A stretch of 64,000 nucleotides of DNA from Bacteroidales bacterium (GTDB lineage Bacteria; Bacteroidota; Bacteroidia; Bacteroidales; UBA1715). The DNA lies in NCBI GenBank assembly GCA_024409235.1, contig JAKSUA010000012.1, positions 1 through 64,000 of the forward strand, given 5' to 3'. Under the pieces are notes generated by a model that was not told the DNA's origin, made no database searches, and saw nothing but the letters and a program-made list of their open reading frames with translations. The translations under genes and the position numbers were made by a program. Shown here piece by piece: positions 54,410 through 63,490 of the stretch. How positions within the stretch are numbered: the first letter of the stretch is position 1; the number at the start of each line of letters is the position of its first letter.

Positions 54410-55048
54410 ATGGAATATAATACGACCAAACAGCCATTGATTTTACCAGAATATGGCAGAAATGTGCAAATGATGGCTGACCATTTGTTGACTATTCAAG
54501 ATAAGGAGAAAAGAACTGAGGCTGCGAAAGAACTTGTGTCTATCATGATCAATATGAATTCTTCGGTTCGTGAAACAAAGGATTACAAGCAGAAAATGTG
54601 GGATTTTCTTGCCCAATTATGTGATTATAAATTAGATGTTGATTTTCCTTTTCCGATAACAAAAGCAACAGAATTGCCTCGTCCGGAAAATATGGACTAT
54701 AATCAAAATGAAATACGTTTTCGTCATTATGGTTATACGGTGGAACGAATGATTAAAGCTGCTGTAGAATTAGAGGATGGAGAAGAAAAAAACATCTTGA
54801 TTCGGATGATTGCAAATAATATGAAAAGAAATTATGTTGTTTGGAATCAAAAATCTGTTACAGATGAGATTATTGTAAATGACTTGAACCGACTTTCACA
54901 AGGTCGTTTAAAATTGTCAGAAGATGTTCGCTTGATGAATGTTAATGTTCAAAATCCACAACAAGGCGGCAATAAGAAAAACAACAATTTTAAGAGAAAT
55001 AATCAAGGAAAGAAGAATAGAAACAATAATAAAAATAAACAAAATTAG
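54410..55048 (+). CDS. DUF4290 protein with basic Asn-rich tail
   Basis: This 212-residue protein opens MEYNTTKQPLILPEYGRNVQ and has helical segments LTIQDKEKRTEAAKELVSIM and FPITKATELPRPE. This is the Bacteroidota DUF4290 pattern, of unknown role. The last ~30 residues (GGNKKNNNFKRNNQGKKNRN) are Lys/Asn-rich and disordered, which suggests nucleic-acid contact. ATG 54410 is used: the longer frame overlaps the end of the helicase gene. It lies 2 nt before murA. Confidence 0.88.
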   Translation: MEYNTTKQPLILPEYGRNVQMMADHLLTIQDKEKRTEAAKELVSIMINMNSSVRETKDYKQKMWDFLAQLCDYKLDVDFPFPITKATELPRPENMDYNQNEIRFRHYGYTVERMIKAAVELEDGEEKNILIRMIANNMKRNYVVWNQKSVTDEIIVNDLNRLSQGRLKLSEDVRLMNVNVQNPQQGGNKKNNNFKRNNQGKKNRNNNKNKQN

Positions 55049-55050
55049 AT

Positions 55051-56358
55051 ATGTCGGTATTTCGAATTACAGGGGGAAAGAAGTTACAAGGTGATTTGTA
55101 TCCACAAGGTGCAAAAAACGAAGCTTTGCAGGTATTGTCTGCTGTATTATTGACAAAAGAGCCTGTTGTAATAAAAAATATACCAAAGATTCGAGATGTG
55201 ATGAATCTTATAGAACTGTTGATGTGCTTAGGTGTAAAAGTTACTCAGTTAAGTTCTAATGATTACATGTTTCAAGCTGACGATGTTAATTTAGATTATT
55301 TGACATCGAAAGATTTTCAGGAGAAATCAAAGACTTTACGTGGATCAATAATGTTAGTTGGTCCATTGTTGGGACGTTTTGGAAAAGGTTTTATTTCCAG
55401 CCCTGGCGGTGATAAAATTGGCCGTCGTCGTTTGGATACACACTTTATTGGTTTTCAGAATTTAGGAGCAACTTTTGAATTCAATCAGGATACAAGTACA
55501 TTTACCGTATCTTCATCTCATTTGAAAGGTACTTACATGCTACTTGACGAGGCTTCGGTTACAGGAACGGCCAATATTGTAATGGCTGCGGTAATGGCTG
55601 AGGGAACAACTACGATATATAATGCAGCTTGTGAGCCTTATGTTCAGCAGTTGTGCAGAATGTTAAATAAAATGGGAGCTAAAATACAAGGAATAGCTTC
55701 GAATTTATTGACGATAGAAGGTGTTGAAACATTGGGTGGTTGTGAACATACTATATTACCAGACATGATAGAAGTTGGTAGTTTCATGGGATTAGCAGCT
55801 ATGACAGGCTCTGAGATAACCATAAAAAACGTGTCGTTCCCTGATTTAGGAATAATTCCTTCGGCATTTTCACGTCTTGGTGTGCAATATGAACGTAGAA
55901 ACGATGATATTTATATTCCAGCGCAAGATTCTTATACAATACCTTCGTTTATAGATGGATCTATTATGAATATATCAGATGCACCATGGCCGGGTTTAAC
56001 TCCTGATTTGTTGAGTGTGTTTTTAGTTGTTGCAACTCAAGCGGTAGGAAGTGTTCTTATTCATCAAAAAATGTTTGAAAGTCGCTTGTTCTTTGTTGAT
56101 AAGCTAATAGACATGGGATGTAAAATTATTTTGTGTGATCCGCATAGAGCAACAGTAATTGGTTTAGGAAATAAACAAAAGTTACGTGCAACTAACATGG
56201 CTTCTCCTGATATTCGTGCTGGAGTAGCTTTGTTGATTGCTGCTATGTCTGCTCAGGGTGTTAGTACTATTAGTAATATAGAACAAATCGATCGTGGATA
56301 TCAGGATATAGATAAACGTTTGAATGCAATAGGAGCGGAAATAATAAGAATGAATTAG
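55051..56358 (+). CDS. murA: UDP-N-acetylglucosamine 1-carboxyvinyltransferase, Cys-to-Asp form
   Basis: MurA moves enolpyruvate from PEP to UDP-GlcNAc, the first committed step of peptidoglycan synthesis. The 435 residues include GGKKLQGDLYPQGAKNEALQ (PEP-binding Lys22-Asn23), the catalytic loop SSPGGDKIGRRRLD and the C-terminal SPDIRAGVALLIAA. In the loop the usual Cys is Asp121 (codon GAT at 55411-55413). That cysteine is the residue attacked by fosfomycin, and MurA enzymes with Asp there, such as the mycobacterial one, are naturally resistant. It follows the DUF4290 gene by 2 nt. Confidence 0.97.
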   Translation: MSVFRITGGKKLQGDLYPQGAKNEALQVLSAVLLTKEPVVIKNIPKIRDVMNLIELLMCLGVKVTQLSSNDYMFQADDVNLDYLTSKDFQEKSKTLRGSIMLVGPLLGRFGKGFISSPGGDKIGRRRLDTHFIGFQNLGATFEFNQDTSTFTVSSSHLKGTYMLLDEASVTGTANIVMAAVMAEGTTTIYNAACEPYVQQLCRMLNKMGAKIQGIASNLLTIEGVETLGGCEHTILPDMIEVGSFMGLAAMTGSEITIKNVSFPDLGIIPSAFSRLGVQYERRNDDIYIPAQDSYTIPSFIDGSIMNISDAPWPGLTPDLLSVFLVVATQAVGSVLIHQKMFESRLFFVDKLIDMGCKIILCDPHRATVIGLGNKQKLRATNMASPDIRAGVALLIAAMSAQGVSTISNIEQIDRGYQDIDKRLNAIGAEIIRMN

Positions 56359-56428
56359 AAATTTGATTTAATAGCAAAGATTTTTTCAAAAAAAATGAAG
56401 TATGCTGTTGTAATTCAAGAAAAACAAT

Positions 56429-56436
56429 TACTTTTG
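56429..56436 (+). promoter_or_regulatory. -7 box of the rpsO promoter
   Basis: TACTTTTG matches TAnnTTTG, with TTGT at 56408-56411 about 18 nt upstream. It leaves a leader of about 30 nt before the rpsO ATG. Confidence 0.65.
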
Positions 56437-56473
56437 CGTCTCGAATAAAGGATTTAGTGAAAAATATAGTATT

Positions 56474-56743
56474 ATGTATTTAACTACAGAAAAAACAGCT
56501 GAAATAATTAAAACTTACGGAAAATCAGCAAATGATTCAGGTTCTACAAAATGTCAAATTGCAATCTTTACAGAAAGAATCAACGCATTGACAGAGAAAA
56601 TGAAAGAAAACCACAAAGATTTCGTTACACAACGTGCTTTATTAAAGTTAGTTGGTAAAAGACGTAATTTGTTGGCTTACTTAAAGAACCACGACATAGA
56701 AGAATACCGTACTTTAATTAAAGAATTAAATATTCGTAAGTAA
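56474..56743 (+). CDS. rpsO: 30S ribosomal protein S15
   Basis: This 89-residue protein is the usual S15 length. Marks are DSGSTKCQIAIFTERINALTE, HKDFVTQRALLKLVGKRRNL and LAYLKNHDIEEYRTLIKEL. S15 binds 16S rRNA early in small-subunit assembly. It is followed by a terminator and then pnp, the rpsO-pnp neighbourhood found in many bacteria. Confidence 0.98.
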   Translation: MYLTTEKTAEIIKTYGKSANDSGSTKCQIAIFTERINALTEKMKENHKDFVTQRALLKLVGKRRNLLAYLKNHDIEEYRTLIKELNIRK

Positions 56744-56767
56744 TATTACGATAATAAATCTATTAGT

Positions 56768-56797
56768 GGGAAGGCAATTTTTAAAGGTTGCCTTTTC
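56768..56797 (+). terminator. Hairpin between rpsO and pnp
   Basis: AAGGCAA (56771-56777) and TTGCCTT (56788-56794) arms are followed by a short T run. It probably stops or attenuates rpsO transcription ahead of pnp. Confidence 0.7.
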
Positions 56798-56848
56798 CTA
56801 TTTATAATAGGTGATACGGATAGAATTATATACACAAAAAAATACGAT

Positions 56849-58987
56849 ATGTTACAAGTTTTAAAAAAAGTAATCACATTAAGTGATGGTCGTACTATCG
56901 AAATTGAAACTGGAAAATTGGCAAAACAAGCTGATGGTTCAGTTGTGGTGAGAATGGGCAACACAATGCTTTTGGCTACGGTATGTAGTGCAAAAGATGC
57001 TGTTCCTGGTACTGATTTCATGCCACTTACTGTTGAGTACAAAGAAAAATTCGCTTCGTTTGGAAGATTTCCGGGTGGATTTACAAAGAGAGAAGGAAAA
57101 GCTTCAGATTATGAAATTTTAACAGCTCGTTTGGTGGACCGTGCACTTCGTCCATTGTTCCCAGACAATTATCATGCTGAAACATTTGTGAATGTTCACT
57201 TGATTTCTGCTGATGGTAAAGACCAACCAGATGCATTGGCTGGTTTGGCTGCATCTGCAGCTTTAGCTGTTTCTGATATACCTTTTGGCGGTCCAATTTC
57301 TGAAGTTCGTGTTGCTCGTGTAGATGGTAAATTGGTTATCGATCCAACATTCGAAGAAATGGAACGTGCTGACATCGACATTATGGTTGGTGCAACATAC
57401 GACAACATTTTGATGGTTGAAGGTGAAATGGATGAGGTTTCTGAAACAGAAATGTTGGAAGCTTTGAAATTTGCTCACGAGGCTATCAAACCAATGTGTG
57501 TCGCTCAAAATGAGTTAATGGCAGAAGTTGGTAAGACTGTAAAACGTGAATATTGCCATGAAGAAAATGATGAAGCATTAAAAGAAGATGTTTGGAAAAA
57601 ATGTTATGACAAAGCATATGCTGTTGCTGCTTCTGAAAATACAAACAAACACGAACGTGAAGCTAATTTCTCTGCAATTAAAGAAGAATATTTAGCATCA
57701 ATGTCTGAAGAAGATTTGGCTGCTAAAGCTGATATGGTTAGTCGTTACTACCATGCAGTTGAAAAAGAAGCTATGCGTCGTTGTATCTTGGATGAGGGTA
57801 AACGTCTTGATGGTCGTAAGACTACAGAAATTCGTCCTATTTGGTGCGAAGTTGGTTATCTTCCAGGTCCTCACGGATCATCTATCTTCACTCGTGGTGA
57901 AACTCAATCGTTGACAAGTGTAACTCTTGGTACAAAACAAGACGAAAAAATCGTTGACGATGTTTTAGTGCAAGGAAAAGAAAGATTCTTATTACACTAT
58001 AATTTCCCTCCATTCTCAACAGGTGAAGCAAAAGCTCAACGTGGTGTTGGGCGTCGTGAAATCGGTCACGGTCATTTGGCTTGGAGAGCATTGAAGAGAA
58101 TGATTCCTGAAAATTATCCATACTGCGTTCGCGTTGTTTCTGATATCATGGAATCAAATGGTTCTTCTTCTATGGCTACTGTTTGTGCTGGTACTTTGGC
58201 ACTTATGGATGCTGGTGTTAAGATTAAGAAACCAGTTGCTGGTATTGCAATGGGCTTGATTACAGATAAAGGTAACGTAAAATGGTCTGTATTGTCTGAT
58301 ATTCTTGGTGATGAAGATCACCTTGGTGATATGGACTTCAAAGTAACAGGTACTGCTGATGGTATTACTGCTACTCAAATGGATATCAAGGTTGACGGTT
58401 TGTCTTACGAAGTTTTGGAAAAAGCTTTGAATCAAGCAAAAGAAGGTCGCCTACATATCTTGGGTAAAATCACTGAAACTATCGCTGAACCACGTGAAGA
58501 TTTGAAACCTCATGCTCCAAGAATCGAAACATTGAAGATTGGTAAAGATTTCATCGGCGCTGTTATTGGTTCAGGCGGTAAAAATATCCAAGAACTTCAA
58601 GCTCGTACGAATACAACAATTTCTATTGAAGAAGTTGATGGCTTCGGAATCGTTGAAATTTCTGGTAACAATAAAGAAGGAATGGATGCTGCAAAAGAAT
58701 ACATTCTTGGTATTTCTCAAGAACCAGAAATTGGTAAAGTTTACAAAGCAAAAGTTAAATCTATCGTAGAATTTGGTGCTTTCTGTGAATTCTTACCACA
58801 AAAAGACGGTTTGTTACACATTTCTGAAATTGCTTGGGAACGTGTAGAAAAAGTTGGCGATTATTTGAAAGAAGGCGATACAGTCGAAGTTAAATTGATT
58901 GGTATCGAAAAAGGTAAATTCAAATTGTCAAAAAAGGTTTTAACTGAAAGACCAGCTCGTCCAGCTAAACCAGAAGAACAAAAATAG
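56849..58987 (+). CDS. pnp: Polyribonucleotide nucleotidyltransferase (PNPase)
   Basis: This 712-residue phosphorolytic 3'-5' exoribonuclease has two RNase PH-like cores ([38 protein letters not shown] with [15 protein letters not shown]). A KH domain ([16 protein letters not shown]) and an S1 domain ([28 protein letters not shown]) follow. Length and order are canonical. It turns over mRNA. The 5' region upstream of the ATG has no recognised autoregulatory hairpin beyond the rpsO terminator. Confidence 0.98.
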   Translation: MLQVLKKVITLSDGRTIEIETGKLAKQADGSVVVRMGNTMLLATVCSAKDAVPGTDFMPLTVEYKEKFASFGRFPGGFTKREGKASDYEILTARLVDRALRPLFPDNYHAETFVNVHLISADGKDQPDALAGLAASAALAVSDIPFGGPISEVRVARVDGKLVIDPTFEEMERADIDIMVGATYDNILMVEGEMDEVSETEMLEALKFAHEAIKPMCVAQNELMAEVGKTVKREYCHEENDEALKEDVWKKCYDKAYAVAASENTNKHEREANFSAIKEEYLASMSEEDLAAKADMVSRYYHAVEKEAMRRCILDEGKRLDGRKTTEIRPIWCEVGYLPGPHGSSIFTRGETQSLTSVTLGTKQDEKIVDDVLVQGKERFLLHYNFPPFSTGEAKAQRGVGRREIGHGHLAWRALKRMIPENYPYCVRVVSDIMESNGSSSMATVCAGTLALMDAGVKIKKPVAGIAMGLITDKGNVKWSVLSDILGDEDHLGDMDFKVTGTADGITATQMDIKVDGLSYEVLEKALNQAKEGRLHILGKITETIAEPREDLKPHAPRIETLKIGKDFIGAVIGSGGKNIQELQARTNTTISIEEVDGFGIVEISGNNKEGMDAAKEYILGISQEPEIGKVYKAKVKSIVEFGAFCEFLPQKDGLLHISEIAWERVEKVGDYLKEGDTVEVKLIGIEKGKFKLSKKVLTERPARPAKPEEQK

Positions 58988-59002
58988 AATATTGTTCTAT
59001 CT

Positions 59003-59044
59003 ATAATAAGAAAGGCTGTCAGAAATGACGGCCTTTCTTATTAT
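59003..59044. terminator. Bidirectional terminator after pnp
   Basis: A 19-bp stem (ATAATAAGAAAGGCTGTCA with its complement; arms 59003-59021 and 59026-59044, one G-T wobble) has a GAAA tetraloop. It separates pnp from the convergent TPM gene. Confidence 0.92.
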
Positions 59045-59081
59045 TATGATCTTGGTGTTAACCTATAAATAACCAAGTTAG

Positions 59082-60203
59082 TTAGAATTTACCACCGGCG
59101 CCACCGCCACCAAATCGTCCGCCTCCAAATCCACCGAAGCCACCTCCGCTATTGCCGCCAAATCCGGAGCCGTGATGTGAAGAACTTCTTCGTGCGGCAA
59201 GAGCCATAGCGGCAATTGCAGCCAAAGCGATGGCTGTCGCTTTTCGTATATCTTCTTCGCTGTTGCCAAATGCGCGTGCTCGTGTTTGTTTTGAATATAA
59301 GTCGTACCTGCTACGGCAATCTTGTAATTCTTGTAATGTATTGTCTTTCATCTGAAACTCTAAAGCCATAATAGAGGCTGCGCTTATTCCCATTGCAGTT
59401 GCGTTAGCCGCAATATTGCTGAAATGTTCGGGATTGCGTGCATTTCTCAATAGAGAAAACATTCTATTGGGTATTTTAGAACGTGCTTTTTCAATCTTAG
59501 ATTCTTTTACCTGTAATTCTTTTGCTTTTTCTATAGCTGTGTTTAATTCAGCCAAAGTATTTGCATTAGAAATAGCAGAGCAGGCGCGTTTCTTTTTTGA
59601 AGGGAAAATAGAATATAAAACAAAGCCAACTATGCCGGCTACGATAATGATTAGTAGAGGAGGAGTTTCTTGTGGTTGTTTGTTTTCTTTTTTTGCATTG
59701 TATTCCTCGTGATATTCTTCGTTAAGAAGAGGAACGATACGATTTACTGCAGCAACAATCGCTTGGTAATAATCGCAGTTTTCTTCTTTGAGTATCGGAA
59801 GTACATTGTTTTGAAAGATGTTTTTACATGTAGCGTCAGTAAGCACGCCTTCAACGCCATAGCCAGTGGCAATAAAAAAATCTCCGCCACCAAATTCATT
59901 GCGTGGTTTCAATAGAATAATGACACCATTATTTTTTTTGCTGCCAACTCCCCATGCGTCACCTAATCGTTGCGCATAGTCCGCAGCTTCGTAACCTTCT
60001 AAGTCGGAGATAGTTACTACGCAAATTTGATTGCTTGTGCTGTCGGAAAATGCTTCTAATCGTTGCTCTAATTCGTTTACTTGAATTTCGGAGAAAAGAT
60101 TTGCATAGTCGTTGACCATTTTGTTCGTTTTCTCAGGCAAATTGAGAGAAAACGAGCAAAATGCAATACACCAAGCGAATACTATGCAGACTAATCGCTT
60201 CAA
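59082..60203 (-). CDS. TPM-domain membrane protein with Gly-rich C-terminus
   Basis: This 373-residue protein has a signal peptide and a TPM (Psb32/YgcG) domain at about 27-165 (VNDYANLFSEIQVNELEQRL, NGVIILLKPRNE, FIATGYGVEGVLTD). One transmembrane helix (about 182-200) and a cytoplasmic helical region follow. The C-terminus is SSSHHGSGFGGNSGGGFGGF and more Gly, as in other TPM proteins. TPM-LemA pairs are common and may act in envelope maintenance. It starts 26 nt after lemA, so the two are co-transcribed. The function is not established. Confidence 0.9.
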   Translation of the reverse strand: MKRLVCIVFAWCIAFCSFSLNLPEKTNKMVNDYANLFSEIQVNELEQRLEAFSDSTSNQICVVTISDLEGYEAADYAQRLGDAWGVGSKKNNGVIILLKPRNEFGGGDFFIATGYGVEGVLTDATCKNIFQNNVLPILKEENCDYYQAIVAAVNRIVPLLNEEYHEEYNAKKENKQPQETPPLLIIIVAGIVGFVLYSIFPSKKKRACSAISNANTLAELNTAIEKAKELQVKESKIEKARSKIPNRMFSLLRNARNPEHFSNIAANATAMGISAASIMALEFQMKDNTLQELQDCRSRYDLYSKQTRARAFGNSEEDIRKATAIALAAIAAMALAARRSSSHHGSGFGGNSGGGFGGFGGGRFGGGGAGGKF

Positions 60204-60229
60204 ATCAAGAATGTATGTTGGTTCGTGTA

Positions 60230-60811
60230 TTAGAATTCAACAGTAGGAGCAACTTCGGCGCCCATTTGTGCGCTGAAATATGGCTTTTTCTTGAAACCAA
60301 ACCAACCAGCGTAAATCATAGTAGGGAATTTCGCGATAGCAGTATTGTATTCTTTTGCCACTTCGTTGAAGTTGCGTCGTTCTACAGCAATACGATTTTC
60401 CGTACCTTCAAGTTGTGCTTGTAGTTCCAAGAAGTTCGTGTTTGCTTTAAGGTCTGGATATGATTCACTAACAGCCAATAATCTTCCAATACCTTGGCTT
60501 AATTGTTCTTGTGCTTGTTGATATTTTGCCAATGTTTCTTCATCTAAATCTTCGGCATTTAATTTGATTTGACCAACTTGTGCACGCATTGCTGTAACTT
60601 CTTTTAAAGTCTTTTCTTCGTGGCTGGCGTAGCCTTTTACTGTGTTTACCAAATTAGGAATCAAATCAGCTCGGCGTTGGTATTGATTTTCAACATTAGA
60701 CCAAGCGCTGTTTACGCTTTCTTGTTTTTCTACAAGGCTATTGTAGTTACAACTTGATAAACCGAATGCAATGAAAATTGCAATGAAAAGGGAAGAAATA
60801 TAATTTTTCAT
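60230..60811 (-). CDS. lemA: LemA-family membrane protein
   Basis: This 193-residue protein has an N-terminal export/lipoprotein-like helix (LFIAIFIAFGLSSCNYN) and the LemA helical domain: SAWSNVENQYQRRADLIPNL, TVKGYASHEEKTLKEVTAMR, SYPDLKANTNFLELQAQLEG, RNFNEVAKEYNTAI and FPTMIYAGWFGFKKKPYF. It pairs with the downstream TPM gene. A -7-like box (TACATTTA, 60832-60839) lies just upstream. The role is unclear in this family. Confidence 0.95.
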   Translation of the reverse strand: MKNYISSLFIAIFIAFGLSSCNYNSLVEKQESVNSAWSNVENQYQRRADLIPNLVNTVKGYASHEEKTLKEVTAMRAQVGQIKLNAEDLDEETLAKYQQAQEQLSQGIGRLLAVSESYPDLKANTNFLELQAQLEGTENRIAVERRNFNEVAKEYNTAIAKFPTMIYAGWFGFKKKPYFSAQMGAEVAPTVEF

Positions 60812-60839
60812 AGAAGTAAATTTTTGTTGTGTAAATGTA

Positions 60840-61505
60840 TTAAAATTGAAAGTAAATACAAGTATTATTTGGTATAACTGTAAATGGTCCCCAAATGTCG
60901 TCGCTTTTTAATGTTGTAATTTTTTTGTCTTCTAAAAAAATAAGAAAATAGTTATTCCCAATTAGAGAAATACAAGGATTTTTTATCTGATGTCCATCTA
61001 GTCCTGTTGTTAAGTAATGGAATGAAGAAAGTTCTTCTCCTGTTATCGGGTCAATTACTATTTGGATGATATTGTTGTCGCTTGTACATTGCAAATAGCA
61101 AGCTCCATCTTTGTCCCAAAATAGTGAAGGATCGGTACCAATGCGTGAGTTTGTTAGAAAAACAGGTTTGCTCCATTTTTCTGATGGATTTTTTGCGTGT
61201 ACAATAAATTTTTGTCCAGTATTTGTATTTGCACCAATAACATATAAAGAACTGTCAAATTCATTGTAGCAAGCAACAAGATGATTTTCGCCTTTACTTA
61301 AATCTAACTCGTTTTTATCTGTAATGGCGTCGTTTATTATTGTAAAGTGTTTTTTAAGAGTAGAACTTTTATAGACTTGAATTGTTTGCTTCTTTTTAGA
61401 ATAAGTTGCTTTATAAATAGTATTGCTGACAGAGTTAGTCTCTTGTGCATTGCAGAAAAAGCAGCACAAAAGGCTGAAAATTATTGAGCTTAAGATATGT
61501 TTCAT
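60840..61505 (-). CDS. Short exported GH43-like beta-propeller protein
   Basis: This 221-residue protein has a signal peptide (cleavage near CNA/QET). Its repeated blades resemble family 43 glycosidases: GTDPSLFWDKDGACYLQC, IIQIVIDPITGEELSSFHYL, KNPCISLIGNNYFLIFLED and LKSDDIWGPFTVIPNN. Full GH43 enzymes are usually over 300 residues; here the first blade with its catalytic Asp and the end of the propeller are not evident. It may be a shortened relic or a non-catalytic binding protein. It precedes lemA by 28 nt in the same direction. Confidence 0.65.
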   Translation of the reverse strand: MKHILSSIIFSLLCCFFCNAQETNSVSNTIYKATYSKKKQTIQVYKSSTLKKHFTIINDAITDKNELDLSKGENHLVACYNEFDSSLYVIGANTNTGQKFIVHAKNPSEKWSKPVFLTNSRIGTDPSLFWDKDGACYLQCTSDNNIIQIVIDPITGEELSSFHYLTTGLDGHQIKNPCISLIGNNYFLIFLEDKKITTLKSDDIWGPFTVIPNNTCIYFQF

Positions 61506-61802
61506 ATTGTTAGTCTTTAGGGTTTATTTTTTTGTAAAAATAGAAAAATAGAAGAGTGATATTGTATATAATTTAGAAAATATCCGGATCCAATTAAATT
61601 TTCACCCCACAATGTGTCTTTAGAGAAATGAATTTTACCCCAAAATGGAAAATTTACTATCGTAAAGGCATGTTTTGCGTATCAAAAGAATCCTAAAACC
61701 CTTTTTTTTTTGAATGGAGAATGACAGGCTTTAGTTTTGTCGGCAGAATATCAAAACAAAATTTGAATTATTAGTAATTGTGTTTTAAATTATAAAAAAG
61801 AA
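61506..61802. other. AT-rich divergent intergenic region
   Basis: These 297 nt lie between the GH43-like gene (minus) and the acyl-CoA ligase (plus). I see two similar ATTTTcACCCCA-like stretches (about 61598-61610 and 61632-61644), a poly-T run and a weak -33-like TTTTG near 61735. No gene or RNA is recognised. Confidence 0.4.
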
Positions 61803-63437
61803 ATGAAAACATTTATTGAATTATTTAACGAATCTGTAAATGCTTGTTGGGACAAATCTGCAATTTCTCAATATGGAAATAAGCCTTTAACATATGGTGA
61901 ATTTGCAAAAGAAATTTGTGTTTTACAGAAGATGTGGAAAAAGGCTGGTCTTAAACAAGGTGAAAAAGTTGCTATTAATGCAAAAAGTAGTGTAAACTGG
62001 ATGACAGCCTTTATGGCTTCTGTTACAGGAGGTTATGTAAGCGTACAGCTTTTTAATGGGTTTACTCCAGCCGATACACAAAAGTTGGTAGATCATTCCG
62101 ATAGTAGAATTCTATACACGGAAAAGAAAATTTTTTCGGCAATGGATTTTGAATCTATGCCACAGTTGATAGCTGCAATCGACACTGATACAAATGAACT
62201 GTTGGCATCACGAGGAAATTTTACAGAATTATATAATGATAGATATGCAGAGTTTAGTTCTGTTTTCAAACCGGAAGATTATAAGGTTTGTGGTGCAGCT
62301 ATAGAAGATACTTGTGCCATAATGTACACTTCTGGTTCAACAGGAAATCCTAAGGGCGTAATGTTGAGTGTGAAGAATTTCACTGCAAATGTGTATGGTA
62401 TTGTTGAAACTATTCCAATGAGAAGAGGTGAGAATTTGTTGAGTATTTTGCCGTTTGCTCATATTTTTGGTTTGACGGTAGATGCTATTACTTCTCTTTG
62501 TATGGGTATGCACCTATGCGTATTGGGTTGTCCTCCAATTCCAAATATCGTGAAAAATGCTTTGATGGAATTGAAGCCACATGTGTTCTTCGCAGTTCCG
62601 TTGGTGTTGTCTAAATTCACTGAATATGTATTAGGTGATTTGTTGAAATCAGAAGAAAATAAAGCGAAGTTAGATGACTATGAAAACAATCCTGAATTTT
62701 GCGAACAATTACGAAAAATTGTAGTGGAAGCAATGGGTGGCAATGTTGAAGTGTTTGCTACCGGTGGTGCGGCAATTCCTCCAGAAGTTGAGTCGTTGTT
62801 GGCATTCAAGTTGAAAACTCCATTTATTACTGGTTATGGAATGACAGAATGTGCGCCTTTGATTTCGTTAGGTCCTATCGGTAAATATAAGGCAAAATCT
62901 TGTGGACAAGTTCCAGATGGATATGCAGAACTTAAAATTGATTCAGTTGATCCACATAAAATTCCTGGCGAGGTTTTGGTAAAAGGAGATTGTGTGTTTG
63001 CTGGTTACTATAAAAATGAAACTGCTACGAAAGCTGTATTGTCGGAAGATGGTTGGTTGCATACTGGTGATGTTGGTATTGTAGATGAAGAGAATATTTT
63101 GTTCTTGTCTGGTCGTTGCAAGAATATGATTTTGACTAGCAATGGTCAAAATGTATTCCCAGAAGAAATTGAGGTTGTTTTAAATGCTCTACCTCTTGTG
63201 GCAGAATCGGTTGTTGTTCAAAGAGAGACGCAAATTCATGCTATAATAGTGCCAAATGCCGCTGCTATAGAAGAAAAAGGTCTTGATGCCGAAGCGGTAC
63301 AAGCTATTATGAAAGAAAATATTGTTACACTAAATAATAGCATTCCAAAATATTCTTCGGTAAGTAGTTTTGAACTTCACATGGAGCCATTCGCAAAAAC
63401 TCCGAAAGGCAGCATAAAGAGATTTATGTATATGTAA
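61803..63437 (+). CDS. Long-chain acyl-CoA ligase / AMP-binding enzyme
   Basis: This 544-residue adenylating enzyme has the ANL motifs in order: YTSGSTGNPKGVM (P-loop A3), the FAHIFGL acyl-pocket block, ATGGAAIPPEVE, TGYGMTECAPLIS (A5), GWLHTGDVGIVDEE (A7) and NMILTSNGQNVFPEEIE (A8). A C-terminal Lys lies in KTPKGSIKRF. It probably activates fatty acids as acyl-AMP and then acyl-CoA. It is monocistronic, with its own terminator. Chain-length preference cannot be read from sequence. Confidence 0.93.
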   Translation: MKTFIELFNESVNACWDKSAISQYGNKPLTYGEFAKEICVLQKMWKKAGLKQGEKVAINAKSSVNWMTAFMASVTGGYVSVQLFNGFTPADTQKLVDHSDSRILYTEKKIFSAMDFESMPQLIAAIDTDTNELLASRGNFTELYNDRYAEFSSVFKPEDYKVCGAAIEDTCAIMYTSGSTGNPKGVMLSVKNFTANVYGIVETIPMRRGENLLSILPFAHIFGLTVDAITSLCMGMHLCVLGCPPIPNIVKNALMELKPHVFFAVPLVLSKFTEYVLGDLLKSEENKAKLDDYENNPEFCEQLRKIVVEAMGGNVEVFATGGAAIPPEVESLLAFKLKTPFITGYGMTECAPLISLGPIGKYKAKSCGQVPDGYAELKIDSVDPHKIPGEVLVKGDCVFAGYYKNETATKAVLSEDGWLHTGDVGIVDEENILFLSGRCKNMILTSNGQNVFPEEIEVVLNALPLVAESVVVQRETQIHAIIVPNAAAIEEKGLDAEAVQAIMKENIVTLNNSIPKYSSVSSFELHMEPFAKTPKGSIKRFMYM

Positions 63438-63458
63438 ACAAGAATATAAATTGATTTT

Positions 63459-63490
63459 AAGGAGGCTATATTTTTATGGTCTCCTTTTTT
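63459..63490 (+). terminator. Terminator after the acyl-CoA ligase
   Basis: AAGGAG (63459-63464) and CTCCTT (63481-63486) arms are followed by a run of T. It reaches the stop codon of the convergent gene at 63489. Confidence 0.75.

Noticed and set aside
61590..61650. Insertion-sequence remnant from two ATTTTcACCCCA-like stretches
   Set aside because: The similarity is short and there is no transposase or terminal inverted repeat.
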